A DNA stretch of 54,141 nt from Erysipelotrichaceae bacterium (GTDB taxonomy: Bacteria > Bacillota_I > Bacilli_A > Erysipelotrichales > Erysipelotrichaceae): positions 1 to 54,141 of the forward strand of contig DXZE01000006.1 of NCBI GenBank assembly GCA_019415435.1, read 5' to 3'. Both the position numbers and the translations under genes were made by a program. The notes below the pieces were generated by a model. It had not been told where the DNA came from. It did no database searches and worked only from the letters and a program-made list of their open reading frames with translations. Within the stretch, counting starts at the first letter, position 1. Every line of letters starts with the position of its first letter. Shown here piece by piece: positions 1 to 8,407 of this stretch.

Positions 1-53
1 TAAGCAATCAGACTTCTCAAGAATCCCACGTGCTTTAGCTGTGGGAGTGTCAA
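1..53 (+). mobile_element. Right end / omega-RNA 3' end of an IS200/IS605-type element (partial)
   Basis: A hairpin with outer stem TCCCAC (24-29) and GTGGGA (41-46), inner GCT/AGC around TT, is followed by GTGTCAA. A CCCAC..GCTTTAGC..GTGGG hairpin ending in a TCAA cleavage-like site is the usual look of the right end of IS605/IS1341-type elements and of the scaffold end of the TnpB omega-RNA. The TAA at 1-3 could be the tnpB stop codon, but the gene itself lies outside the window. Bases after 53 would then be the guide segment read from flanking DNA. The shape of the hairpin is seen; the element assignment is from family knowledge and no transposase is visible. Confidence 0.55.
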
Positions 54-103
54 GACAGGTAAGTAAGTCAAATTCCCTGTTATTTCTCTTAAGCGGCAAA
101 AGG

Positions 104-134
104 GAAAGCTGTTATCAGCAGCTTTCTTTTTTTT
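104..134 (+). terminator. Intrinsic terminator, plus strand
   Basis: Perfect 8-bp stem GAAAGCTG (104-111) / CAGCTTTC (119-126), 7-base loop, then eight T (127-134). It would end a transcript entering from the left, most simply the tnpB/omega-RNA transcript suggested by bases 1-53. Confidence 0.8.
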
Positions 135-190
135 CTTATTGCATCATCCCTTCATCCGTACAAATCACGCAGAGACCATATTTCATAATC

Positions 191-1228
191 TTACTTATCC
201 TGTTTTTCTGATACAGGAATCAGCTTTGTCACAAATGAATTCTGATCTCTGTTTTTAACATAGAAATAGCCAAAGGCAGAGAAGACAACTGCACCTATAA
301 AGTTAACAAACAGATCATCCATCGTATCCTGTAAACCAATATCCAGATAACCATCTTTTAAAATATATGCCTTGCCATCTTTATCAATTACTTCGGTATG
401 ATCAATGTTTTTAATTATTACCGGGTCATTGGCTCCTTCCGGATTCAGACTGACAGAAGATATTTCATGAATCCATGTATCCTTCTGCATATCTGTTTTA
501 AAAACCATATCAGCTGTATGTTCTATAAACTCCCAGATTACTCCGATTGTCATAGAGAAACAGAACGCCATTGTTGCAAGATAAAACGGAGACAAATTGA
601 TTCTTTCTGAGTTACGATTCAGAAGATCTGCCATCGAGAACCCTATTGCGGCACATAAGAAACCATTCAATGTATGCAGCATCGTATCCCAGAATGGAAT
701 CAGATTATAGAAGTTATTAATTTCGCCTAATATTTCTGCCGCAAAGATAAAAAGATAAATGATTGTTTCCAGTGTATCTGGTAAACGAATCGCAAGTCTA
801 TGACTGATTAAATCCGGTAGTGTAAATAACACTAAAGAAAAAATACATAAGAAAACATAGAAGAAAGATCCTTCCTGAAACTGTCTGATCGCAGTCAGTA
901 TGGTTAATGCACGCACTAAGAAATAAACAGTTCTCGTTGTTCTGCCTTTGAGCTTATTAGATTGTGACATGGTATCAGACAGTTTCTTAATAACAGATAC
1001 ATGTCTTTCCAGCCAATGAATAAAGCGCACACTGTATTCGCCTGTTAAAACAATCAATACAATGACACCTAATATGCCATAAGCACTTGCCGCAAACATC
1101 AGCCATACATTACTCCCAGCATGATGTGTTACCAAATACAGGATAATCCAGGAAGACACGATAATGGCAAGCTTTCCGGATGTTTTCAACGAGCGTATCC
1201 AGCTCTCTTTCTTATCTTCGTTAGTCAT
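191..1228 (-). CDS. YjdF/DUF2238-like multi-pass membrane protein
   Basis: Integral membrane protein of about 345 residues with seven or so hydrophobic segments. The central part carries WDTMLHTLNGF, then WEFIEH, and near the end DTMDDLFVNFIGA, an arrangement typical of the YjdF/DUF2238 membrane family (related to VanZ-like proteins), whose function is unknown. A soluble loop of about 60 residues sits between WEFIEH and DTMDDL. The open frame extends ten codons further upstream into the lysR gene; I chose the ATG at 1228 because the upstream ATG overlaps lysR by 17 bases and has no ribosome binding site. It follows lysR on the same strand with a 13-base gap, so the two may be co-transcribed. 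Family placement is moderately sure; role unknown. Confidence 0.7.
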   Translation of the reverse strand: MTNEDKKESWIRSLKTSGKLAIIVSSWIILYLVTHHAGSNVWLMFAASAYGILGVIVLIVLTGEYSVRFIHWLERHVSVIKKLSDTMSQSNKLKGRTTRTVYFLVRALTILTAIRQFQEGSFFYVFLCIFSLVLFTLPDLISHRLAIRLPDTLETIIYLFIFAAEILGEINNFYNLIPFWDTMLHTLNGFLCAAIGFSMADLLNRNSERINLSPFYLATMAFCFSMTIGVIWEFIEHTADMVFKTDMQKDTWIHEISSVSLNPEGANDPVIIKNIDHTEVIDKDGKAYILKDGYLDIGLQDTMDDLFVNFIGAVVFSAFGYFYVKNRDQNSFVTKLIPVSEKQDK

Positions 1229-1241
1229 AGTACGTATTCTA

Positions 1242-2129
1242 TCACAGCTCCATTTCATCTACTATAAGTGGTGTTCTTTCCCGTATCATATCCGCAAATC
1301 TCTGTGCAGCTAATGGCAATGTATCATGGCTGCGCCAGGCTAATGCAATAGTTCTGTGAAACTCTTCTTTAATAGGAAGTACGGCTACCCCCGTACTGTA
1401 TCCGGCAAGTACGGTCTGGTATAAAAGAGAATAGCCTAATCCTAATCGGATCATGGAAAGAATACTGTAATCATCTGTTACCTTATAGAATTCATGTGGT
1501 TTTAAACCTGCTTTATCAAATGCCTCTAAGGCAACAGAACTCTCACCTTCATCTAATTCTATAAATGGTTCTGATTCCAGATCTTTCAAAGAAACAGATT
1601 TCTTATTAGCTAAAGGATGATTCTCTGGCAATACTGCCATCATTGTATCCTGAAACAAATCTACTGTTTCAAGATCATGCACAAAGTCAGGACTGACAAA
1701 GCCAAAATCCAGTTTTCCGGATAAAATATCATCCGCAATACTGTTGTAATCTCCCTGTAATAAATCAAGAGATACATCCGGATATACTTCTCTGAATTCT
1801 TTCATTAATTGTGGAAGAATATTCCGGCTGACTGAAGTAAATGTACCGATTCTTATCTTTGCATGAACTAATCCCTGCATTTCCTGCTGTTTTTGAGATA
1901 ATGCCTGTTCATCTGCGACAATTGCCTGTATGTAAGGCAGATACTGTTCGCCATCCTTAGTTAAGACAAGACCATCTCTGCCTCTTTCCAATAAGACGAC
2001 AAATAATTCTTTTTCTAATGAACGGATGGATTGGGATACCGCAGATTGAGAATATCCTAATGTTTCAGCTGCTTTGGTAAAGCTTCCTGATTGCAGTACC
2101 TGCATGAATATGTAATATCTGTTATCCAT
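1242..2129 (-). CDS. LysR-family transcriptional regulator
   Basis: 295 residues, the normal length of the family. Residues 1-60 form the winged helix-turn-helix (FTKAAETLGYSQSAVSQSIRSLE is represented by the motif AAETLGYSQSAVSQ), and residues 90-290 form the effector-binding domain with the usual IRIGTF and LDFGFV strands. It is divergent from azlCD with 87 bases between the start codons, the classic arrangement for a LysR protein that controls its neighbour and itself, so an amino-acid-responsive control of azlCD is likely by inference. The inducer cannot be told from sequence. The YjdF-like gene follows closely downstream. Confidence 0.93.
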   Translation of the reverse strand: MDNRYYIFMQVLQSGSFTKAAETLGYSQSAVSQSIRSLEKELFVVLLERGRDGLVLTKDGEQYLPYIQAIVADEQALSQKQQEMQGLVHAKIRIGTFTSVSRNILPQLMKEFREVYPDVSLDLLQGDYNSIADDILSGKLDFGFVSPDFVHDLETVDLFQDTMMAVLPENHPLANKKSVSLKDLESEPFIELDEGESSVALEAFDKAGLKPHEFYKVTDDYSILSMIRLGLGYSLLYQTVLAGYSTGVAVLPIKEEFHRTIALAWRSHDTLPLAAQRFADMIRERTPLIVDEMEL

Positions 2130-2216
2130 AAGTTTCTCTTATGTTTCTATAATAATCATTTGCTTTACTGATTTCAATTCATACGGTTATATAGATATCA
2201 CAAAGAGGTGATGCAT

Positions 2217-2948
2217 ATGAGTACAGCTGTTTTCCCTAAAGAGAATACAAAAAGTGAATTCTTATCCGGCATGCATGACTGCATACCTGTTGCGACAGGT
2301 TACTTTGTCGTTTCCTTTACCTTAGGCATTGCCATGCGTAATGCCGGATTAACACCGGTAGAAGGACTGTTATGTTCATTATTGAATAATGCAAGTGCTG
2401 GTGAATATGCAGGGATTACTTGTATCGCTTCTGGTACAGGTTATGCCGGTACAGCTTTAATGACACTCATTGCTAATCTGAGATATCTTTTGATGAGCTG
2501 CTCTCTCAGTCAGAAGTTTTCTGAGAAAACACCTTTCTTTCACAGATTCTTAGTTGGTTTTGATGTAACGGATGAGTTATTTGGATTAGCTATGTCTCAT
2601 CCTGGTCCTCTTTCTCCTTCTTACTCCTATGGAACAATAGCCTTGGCTATGCCCGCATGGGGTATTGGGACAATGCTTGGGGTTATGGCAGGTAATATTC
2701 TTCCTGCATCACTGGTCAGTGCTTTTTCGGCGGCACTTTACGGCATGTTTCTTGCGATTATCATTCCTATCGCAAAAGAGAATAAAGCAGTACGTATTCT
2801 TGTCTCCATCAGCTTTCTTGCAAGTCTTATGGCATCCATATTACCTGGTATTGCCTCTCTTTCTGAAGGGACAAGAACCATTTTTCTTACATTGTTACTG
2901 GCAGGAGGTGCCGCATTAATAGCACCGGTAAAGGAGAAAGAAGTATGA
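2217..2948 (+). CDS. azlC: AzlC-family branched-chain amino acid exporter, large subunit
   Basis: About 243 residues, hydrophobic, with the AzlC family layout: an N-terminal GMHDCIPVATGYFVVSFTLG-type segment, a small-residue-rich SLLNNASAGEYAG segment and an LRYLLMSCSLSQ segment followed by FDVTDELF. AzlC works with the small AzlD protein to export branched-chain or related amino acids across the cytoplasmic membrane. The open frame starts at a GTG at 2208, but AGAGGTG (2204-2210) is an excellent ribosome binding site for the ATG at 2217, so I place the start there. The stop overlaps the start of azlD by four bases (ATGA), indicating translational coupling. Likely controlled by the divergent LysR protein. 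Confidence 0.9.
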   Translation: MSTAVFPKENTKSEFLSGMHDCIPVATGYFVVSFTLGIAMRNAGLTPVEGLLCSLLNNASAGEYAGITCIASGTGYAGTALMTLIANLRYLLMSCSLSQKFSEKTPFFHRFLVGFDVTDELFGLAMSHPGPLSPSYSYGTIALAMPAWGIGTMLGVMAGNILPASLVSAFSAALYGMFLAIIIPIAKENKAVRILVSISFLASLMASILPGIASLSEGTRTIFLTLLLAGGAALIAPVKEKEV

Positions 2949-3253
2949 ATGTATGGATACAGATATTGATCATGGCAGGTGTTACATACTTAATCCGTGT
3001 ACTGCCATTAACATTAATCCGTAAACCTGTTAAAAACAGATTCATCCGTTCCTTTCTGTATTATGTACCTTATGCGGCTTTAGCTGTTATGACCTTCCCT
3101 GCCATATTGAATGCGTCTAACTTACAGATAGCAGGTGCTGTGGCTTTCTTCATTGGTATTATCCTGGCATGGTGTGGTGCCGGTTTATTCCCTACTGCAG
3201 TAGGATGCTGCGCCAGTGTATGGCTCATAGAGACAATTGCGGCACATATGTAA
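2945..3253 (+). CDS. azlD: AzlD-family branched-chain amino acid exporter, small subunit
   Basis: 102 residues with three or four membrane segments and the family pattern TYLIRVLPL near the N-terminus and SFLYYVPYAALAVMTFP in the middle. AzlD is the small partner of AzlC. The ATG overlaps the azlC stop (ATGA) and is preceded by AAGGAG inside the end of azlC. A bidirectional terminator follows the stop codon at once, so azlCD is a two-gene unit. Confidence 0.9.
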   Translation: MNVWIQILIMAGVTYLIRVLPLTLIRKPVKNRFIRSFLYYVPYAALAVMTFPAILNASNLQIAGAVAFFIGIILAWCGAGLFPTAVGCCASVWLIETIAAHM

Positions 3254-3279
3254 AAAATCAGGGTGTTAACCCTGATTTT
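3254..3279. terminator. Bidirectional terminator shared by azlD and the GGDEF-EAL gene
   Basis: Perfect 10-bp stem AAAATCAGGG (3254-3263) / CCCTGATTTT (3270-3279) with loop TGTTAA. A/T tracts on both sides make it work in both directions. One arm lies inside the coding sequence of the minus-strand gene and encodes its last residues (ENQG then TAA). Confidence 0.85.
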
Positions 3280-5002
3280 CATATACCAGCGAATTTCCTG
3301 CCAGATACTCTTTGCGTAAATCCTCGACAGATTGCGGCTTACCAAAGTAATATCCCTGTAACTTTGTACAGCCGCTCTTCTTTAAAAACAATGCCTGTTC
3401 CTTGGTTTCTACACCTTCTGTAACAGTCTTAATACCAGCCTTATTAGCAAGATCCAGCATTTCTTCTATGATCAGACGGCTGATCTTATTCTCATCAAAC
3501 TGTCTTAAGAATTTCATATCCAGTTTGATTAATTCAAAATTAAAGTTCTGTAAGATATTCAAAGATGAATAATCACTGCCGAAATCATCCAGCCATACTT
3601 CATATCCTGCATCATGGAAATCCTGAATAACATCCTTCAATAACTTTGGTTCTCTGCCTATCGCTCTTTCCGTAATCTCAATCGTAATCATCTTTCTGCT
3701 TATACCGGCAGCATCCAGACGCTTATTGATTTCTTCTACCATGTCACAGGACGTAAAATCTCTTTCCGAAAGATTCACAGAGATCGGTGTAGCATGAATA
3801 CCCATCTTTTCTTTCATCTTCAGATTTTCTATGACTCTGTCCACCATATAGAGATCCAGTCTGTATAAAAGACCTGCATCTTCTAATACCGGTATAAAGC
3901 TGTCAGGAGGAAGAATACCCTTTTCAGGATCACACCATCTCGCAAGTACTTCTTCATCCGAAACCTTCGTGTTTGCAGAAGAAACAATCGGCTGATAATA
4001 ATCTTTGATCCATCCCTTTTTCAAAGCTTCACTGAAATGAGTCAGGATATATTCTTTTAACAATGCTTTATGATTCATCTTTTCATCATAGACCACATAC
4101 GCTGAGGCAAAGAGGTTTCTCTTTGAATCACAGGCTATCTTTGCATTATCGCAGGCTGTAGTTAAATCTACAGAAGGGTCTTCATACAGATAGACACCTG
4201 CCCTCAAAGGCAGAGAACATCCGTTTACAGCTTTCTTTACTTCTTGAAACACATGATTTAATGTGTCAAATATGCCATCATATTCTGCATAAACCACAAA
4301 ATGATCTGCGCCGAATCTGCCAACACTTTCATTACCAAAGTATTTCTTTAATATATCTGCTGTTTCCTTTATCAGCTTATCGCCCTTCTGGAAGTCATAA
4401 TGGTGATTGTAGTATTTCAAACCATCAAGATCCATATAAACAATCACTGCTTTCTTATGTTCTTTCAACATATCGAGATACCAGGCATCAGCCAGCTGGA
4501 TGAAATAGAACATGTTTGGAAGCCCCGTCAGATCATCATAATTATTCTTTCTTAACTCTGAGGTAATCTTTATATTCTTATCTAATCCCTTTTGTAAAGT
4601 ATTATCAAGAGATAATGCTTTCGTTTCATCCGTATACCATACATAGGCAAGTCTGGTGCCATCTTCTCTGTAGTCATGATTTCCAAAAGCATGTATTAAA
4701 TGATTTTTTCCATCTTTGTTGAAATAATTTCTGTAAACACAGTCATATGTACCGCCTTTTTCCGCAAATTCAAAAGCCGCATCTGCGATTCTTGCGGCAT
4801 CTTCCGGTTCTGCCGAGGCATACATATCATAGTCCAGAATTTTTACTGCCTGATCATAATCCTGCAAATCAAAGAGATCCATGAATCCTTTTGACACACA
4901 GATAGTAATAACTTTCTTATTTACAAACTGGTATACCGCTAATGGTACAACCAGATTCTTTATTATTGTTTTTTCATCTTCAGGCATTACATAAACATCC
5001 AT
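3266..5002 (-). CDS. GGDEF-EAL protein, probable c-di-GMP phosphodiesterase
   Basis: 578 residues. An N-terminal PAS-like region (about 1-135) is followed by a GGDEF domain (about 145-305) that starts with DDLTGLPN but has GADHF (231-235) where active cyclases have GGDEF/GGEEF, so it is probably inactive or only binds GTP. The EAL domain (about 315-570) keeps the expected catalytic pieces: EVLAR in place of EALxR, SVNLS, EITE, DDFGSDYSSL, KLDMKFL, EGVE and LQGYYFGKP. The likely reaction is hydrolysis of c-di-GMP. No membrane segment is seen. CTGGAG before the ATG supports the start. It is alone on its transcription unit and shares the terminator with azlD. No partner cyclase or receptor is in the window. 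Confidence 0.9.
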   Translation of the reverse strand: MDVYVMPEDEKTIIKNLVVPLAVYQFVNKKVITICVSKGFMDLFDLQDYDQAVKILDYDMYASAEPEDAARIADAAFEFAEKGGTYDCVYRNYFNKDGKNHLIHAFGNHDYREDGTRLAYVWYTDETKALSLDNTLQKGLDKNIKITSELRKNNYDDLTGLPNMFYFIQLADAWYLDMLKEHKKAVIVYMDLDGLKYYNHHYDFQKGDKLIKETADILKKYFGNESVGRFGADHFVVYAEYDGIFDTLNHVFQEVKKAVNGCSLPLRAGVYLYEDPSVDLTTACDNAKIACDSKRNLFASAYVVYDEKMNHKALLKEYILTHFSEALKKGWIKDYYQPIVSSANTKVSDEEVLARWCDPEKGILPPDSFIPVLEDAGLLYRLDLYMVDRVIENLKMKEKMGIHATPISVNLSERDFTSCDMVEEINKRLDAAGISRKMITIEITERAIGREPKLLKDVIQDFHDAGYEVWLDDFGSDYSSLNILQNFNFELIKLDMKFLRQFDENKISRLIIEEMLDLANKAGIKTVTEGVETKEQALFLKKSGCTKLQGYYFGKPQSVEDLRKEYLAGNSLVYENQG

Positions 5003-5196
5003 ATAAATCTCCAGGTATACTTAATAACAACTTTCATGATATCACATTTAAGAAAACCATTTTATACATTTGGGTTTCCTGGCAGTCTCTTATACTCATT
5101 ATTATGAAAATCCTGGCATTTATTTTCTTTATCTATGATATGATTTCTAATAGAAAACGAATCAAAGCATCATAATTACATAAAGGAGAGTATAAT

Positions 5197-6384
5197 ATGG
5201 GGCTCATTTTAGCAGCGGCACACGCAGCCGGCAATACACTTCGTGATCAGTGGAAAGAGTATTTCTATTGTGATTCTATTCCTGCGGATACAATCTGTGT
5301 AAAAGGAGTTAAGAAGACAACTGGTTTTCTCAACAGAGGAAATGATGATGTTATTACAGATGGTTCCATCATTGATGTAGCGGATGGACAATGCATGATC
5401 GTTGTGGCATCCGGTCAGGTATATGACGTATGTGCAGAGCCTGGCATCTATCGCTATTCCAATCAGAGTGAACCTTCTTTATTTGTTGGTAATTTAGGAG
5501 ACTCCATCAAGAACGTCTTTGCGCAGATGGGTACACGTTTCACCTTTGCCGGTGAAAACAATGCAAGACAGGAAGTCTATTACTTCAACACAAAAGAAAT
5601 AACCGGATTGAAATACGGTACTGCTTCACCAGTGCCATTCAGAGTTGTTGACCGGAGAGCTGGGATTGATATTGATATCAGTGTTAAGGCATTTGGAGAA
5701 TATTCTGTCAAAATCATAGATCCGATTCTTTTCTATATCAATGTATGTTCCAATGTAAAAGACAGCTATAAGGTAGAACAGATTTCTGATCAGATGCGTT
5801 CCGAGCTTCTTACAGCCTTACAGCCTGCTTTTGCAAGATTGAGTGCCAAGGGTATCCGTTACAGTGAAGTTCCTGGTCATACCCAGGAGTTAGCCGATGC
5901 ATTAAATGAAGAATTATCAAAGAAATGGAAAGATATCCGCGGCATGGAGATTGTTTCCCTTGGCGTCTCTTCTATCAAGGCTGATGAAGAAGACGAAAAG
6001 ATGATCAAGGAAATGCAGAGAAATGCGGCATATAAAGATCAGAACCTTGCGGCAGCTGCACTTGTCGGAGCACAAGCCCAGGCAATGAAGGATGCGGCAA
6101 ACAATACAAATGGTGCAGCGATGGGATTTATGGGAATGAATATGGCTCAGAATGCGGGTGGCGTTAATGCCAATACCCTGTATCAGAATGGTTCATCTAA
6201 ACAGGAAACACCATCTTCTGATAACAGCTGGACATGTCCGGATTGCGGTACTGTGAATACCGGCAGGTTCTGTTCCAATTGCGGTAAACCAAGACCGGTA
6301 ACCAATAAGTGGATCTGTCCAAAGTGCGGCAGAGAGAACACAGGCAACTTCTGTTCTAACTGTGGTGAAAAGAAGCCTCAGTAA
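5197..6384 (+). CDS. SPFH-domain protein with two C-terminal zinc ribbons (YdjI-like)
   Basis: 395 residues. Residues 1-300 match the SPFH/band-7-like family of B. subtilis YdjI (often annotated as virion core protein): an N-terminal AAAHAAG segment, then QWKEYFYCDSIPADTI, and an SPFH body ending in VSLGVSSIKADEEDEKMI and a helix. A low-complexity Ala/Gly/Asn stretch (about 290-340) leads to two four-cysteine ribbons, CPDC..CSNC and CPKC..CSNC. AAAGGAG precedes the ATG. The next two genes follow at 6 and 9 bases, making one operon with YdjG-like and YdjH-like proteins. In B. subtilis the same three are encoded with pspA and belong to the sigma-W envelope-stress response. A membrane-stress scaffold role is therefore inferred. 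pspA is absent here. Confidence 0.82.
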   Translation: MGLILAAAHAAGNTLRDQWKEYFYCDSIPADTICVKGVKKTTGFLNRGNDDVITDGSIIDVADGQCMIVVASGQVYDVCAEPGIYRYSNQSEPSLFVGNLGDSIKNVFAQMGTRFTFAGENNARQEVYYFNTKEITGLKYGTASPVPFRVVDRRAGIDIDISVKAFGEYSVKIIDPILFYINVCSNVKDSYKVEQISDQMRSELLTALQPAFARLSAKGIRYSEVPGHTQELADALNEELSKKWKDIRGMEIVSLGVSSIKADEEDEKMIKEMQRNAAYKDQNLAAAALVGAQAQAMKDAANNTNGAAMGFMGMNMAQNAGGVNANTLYQNGSSKQETPSSDNSWTCPDCGTVNTGRFCSNCGKPRPVTNKWICPKCGRENTGNFCSNCGEKKPQ

Positions 6385-6390
6385 AAGTTT

Positions 6391-7479
6391 ATGGCAGATA
6401 CAATAACCGTCTATCAATGCCCCAGCTGCAATGGTCCTTTGCACTATGATGCCAGGCTTCAGAAATTAAAATGTGATAACTGTGGTTCTGTGTTTACTAC
6501 AGAAGAAATAGATCATTTCTATGAAAAGAAGAATGAAGAAGCTGTCTCTGTAGAAGATCAGGATACATCAGAAACACTGCAATGGTCTGATTCTGAAGCA
6601 GAACATTTAAGAGCCTATAACTGTCCTGCCTGTGGGGCACAGTTAATTGCGGATGATACAACCGCTGCCACATCTTGTCCTTATTGCGGCAATCCGGCCA
6701 TTGTCTCATCCCAATTCAGGGGATCCCTGAAACCAGACTATGTCATTCCTTTTCAATTAACAAAAGAAGATGCTGTATCTAAATTAAAAGACTTCTATCA
6801 AGGCAAGCCATTACTTCCCAAAGCTTTCAGAAACAATAATCATATTCAGGAAATCAAGGGTGTATACGTGCCTTTCTGGCTCTATGATGGCAATACCCAT
6901 GTACATATCCGTGCGCATACAACAAGAGTCCATACGCACACCACTTCTGAAGAAATCATTACTGTAACCGAACATTATCTTGTCATCCGTGATGGAAACG
7001 TAGAATATCGCAATGTTCCTGCAGATGCCTCTTCCAAGATGCAGGATGACTTCATGGATTCCATTGAACCATATGATTTTACAAAGATGGTTCCGTTTCA
7101 GACGAGCTATCTGCCAGGGTACTTAGCTGACAGGTATGATGTCAGTGCAGAAGATGATGAAAAGCGTGCGGATAAAAGAATGCAGAATACAGCCATCAGT
7201 GAAGCTAACGCAACCATCCTTGGCTATTCATCTGTCCTTCCTGAGGAACAATCTGCTCAGATTCACAAAGGCACAGTCCGCTATGCCTTATTACCTGTAT
7301 GGATGCTTTCTACAAAATACAAAGACAAGAATTATCTCTTTGCAATGAATGGTCAGACCGGAAAGATGATCGGAGATGATCTTCCAACAGATTATGGAAA
7401 GCTGATCCTTTACTTCATTATCATCTTTGTCACAGGTGTTATCCTCATGGTTTTACTGACAAATGCCATTATGCAGTAA
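6391..7479 (+). CDS. Double zinc-ribbon membrane protein (YdjG-like)
   Basis: 362 residues. Two zinc ribbons occupy the N-terminus (CPSC..CDNC near 10-35 and CPAC..CPYC near 77-101). A conserved soluble region follows, with PDYVIPFQL, FYQGKPLLPKAF and GVYVPFWLYD, which is the signature of the YdjG family. One transmembrane helix lies at about 338-358. YdjG is known in B. subtilis as a partner of YdjH and YdjI in the PspA envelope-stress system. The gene begins 6 bases after the SPFH gene and has only a weak ribosome binding site, so its translation may be coupled. Family assignment is good; the biochemical function is not established. Confidence 0.8.
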   Translation: MADTITVYQCPSCNGPLHYDARLQKLKCDNCGSVFTTEEIDHFYEKKNEEAVSVEDQDTSETLQWSDSEAEHLRAYNCPACGAQLIADDTTAATSCPYCGNPAIVSSQFRGSLKPDYVIPFQLTKEDAVSKLKDFYQGKPLLPKAFRNNNHIQEIKGVYVPFWLYDGNTHVHIRAHTTRVHTHTTSEEIITVTEHYLVIRDGNVEYRNVPADASSKMQDDFMDSIEPYDFTKMVPFQTSYLPGYLADRYDVSAEDDEKRADKRMQNTAISEANATILGYSSVLPEEQSAQIHKGTVRYALLPVWMLSTKYKDKNYLFAMNGQTGKMIGDDLPTDYGKLILYFIIIFVTGVILMVLLTNAIMQ

Positions 7480-7488
7480 GGAGATTCT

Positions 7489-8286
7489 ATGAAAAAGATA
7501 TTAAAAATAATCATGTATATCCTTCCTGCATTATGGATCTCTTTATTAACAATACATGCCGGCAGTACAGTCTATGTTCAGGATGATGCAGGTCTTCTTT
7601 CACAAGAAGATGTAGAACAGTTAACTACAGAAGCACAAAAGTTATCAGATACTTATGAAACAGGTGTATACATACGTACTGTTAATGATGACAGTGCCTA
7701 TGATGATATTTATACATACACGGAAAACTTCTATACGGATCATGATCTGGGTTATGGAGATACCAGTGATGGGGTATTGTTTTTGATAGCTATCTCTTCA
7801 CAGGGTAACAGCTATGATATTTATTTTCCGGGAAATGCATCAGAAAAGAAAATATCTACTGATGGTGTAAACATGGCCGCAGAGGATGCCGTTCCTTATC
7901 TGCGGGATCATGAGTTCCGTGATGCCTGTGATGCGTATCTCAACAGCATATCGGAGCAGTTATCCTACTATGAAGAAAATGGAACAGCTATGGAATATGC
8001 AGAAGAAAACACACAGTCTTCTGGCGCATTCCGGTATATTCTGATATTCGGTATACCTGCCATCATTGCCTTCATTGTTATCTTAGTTATGTTAAGTATG
8101 AATAAGACAAAGCATAAGGCAGAAACAGCAAGACAGTATATTGTTAAGAATGGAGTCCATATGAATACCATTCAGGATATATTCCTATACCGTACCGAAA
8201 CAAGAGAACCATTACCTAAGAACACCTCCAGTTCCTCTAACTTTACATCTTCTTCAGGTGGTTCTCATTCAGGCGGTCATTTCTGA
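7489..8286 (+). CDS. TPM-domain membrane protein (YdjH/YgcG-like)
   Basis: 265 residues. A signal peptide (about 1-25) is followed by a TPM domain (about 28-160, starting VYVQDDAGLLSQEDVEQL), one transmembrane helix (about 183-203) and a Ser/Gly/His-rich tail (SSGGSHSGGHF), the layout of YdjH and YgcG proteins. The TPM domain would face outside and the tail the cytoplasm. AAGGAG precedes the ATG. It is the last gene of the SPFH / zinc-ribbon / TPM operon. No clear terminator follows. The known pairing of YdjH with YdjG supports a membrane complex with the two preceding products. Confidence 0.82.
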   Translation: MKKILKIIMYILPALWISLLTIHAGSTVYVQDDAGLLSQEDVEQLTTEAQKLSDTYETGVYIRTVNDDSAYDDIYTYTENFYTDHDLGYGDTSDGVLFLIAISSQGNSYDIYFPGNASEKKISTDGVNMAAEDAVPYLRDHEFRDACDAYLNSISEQLSYYEENGTAMEYAEENTQSSGAFRYILIFGIPAIIAFIVILVMLSMNKTKHKAETARQYIVKNGVHMNTIQDIFLYRTETREPLPKNTSSSSNFTSSSGGSHSGGHF

Positions 8287-8407
8287 TAAATATACCTTTA
8301 TTTACTAATTTTCTACTGTAAAATACACATATATTCTTGATATTTATACTAGAATATTTGTATCTGCAGCAGTTTTTATAAACCTTTTGATGAATGGAGG
8401 ATTGCCA

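Noticed and set aside
5084..5120. TCCTGGCA occurring twice upstream of the SPFH gene as an operator
   Set aside because: Eight bases twice at 27-base spacing is weak and sits outside a convincing promoter.
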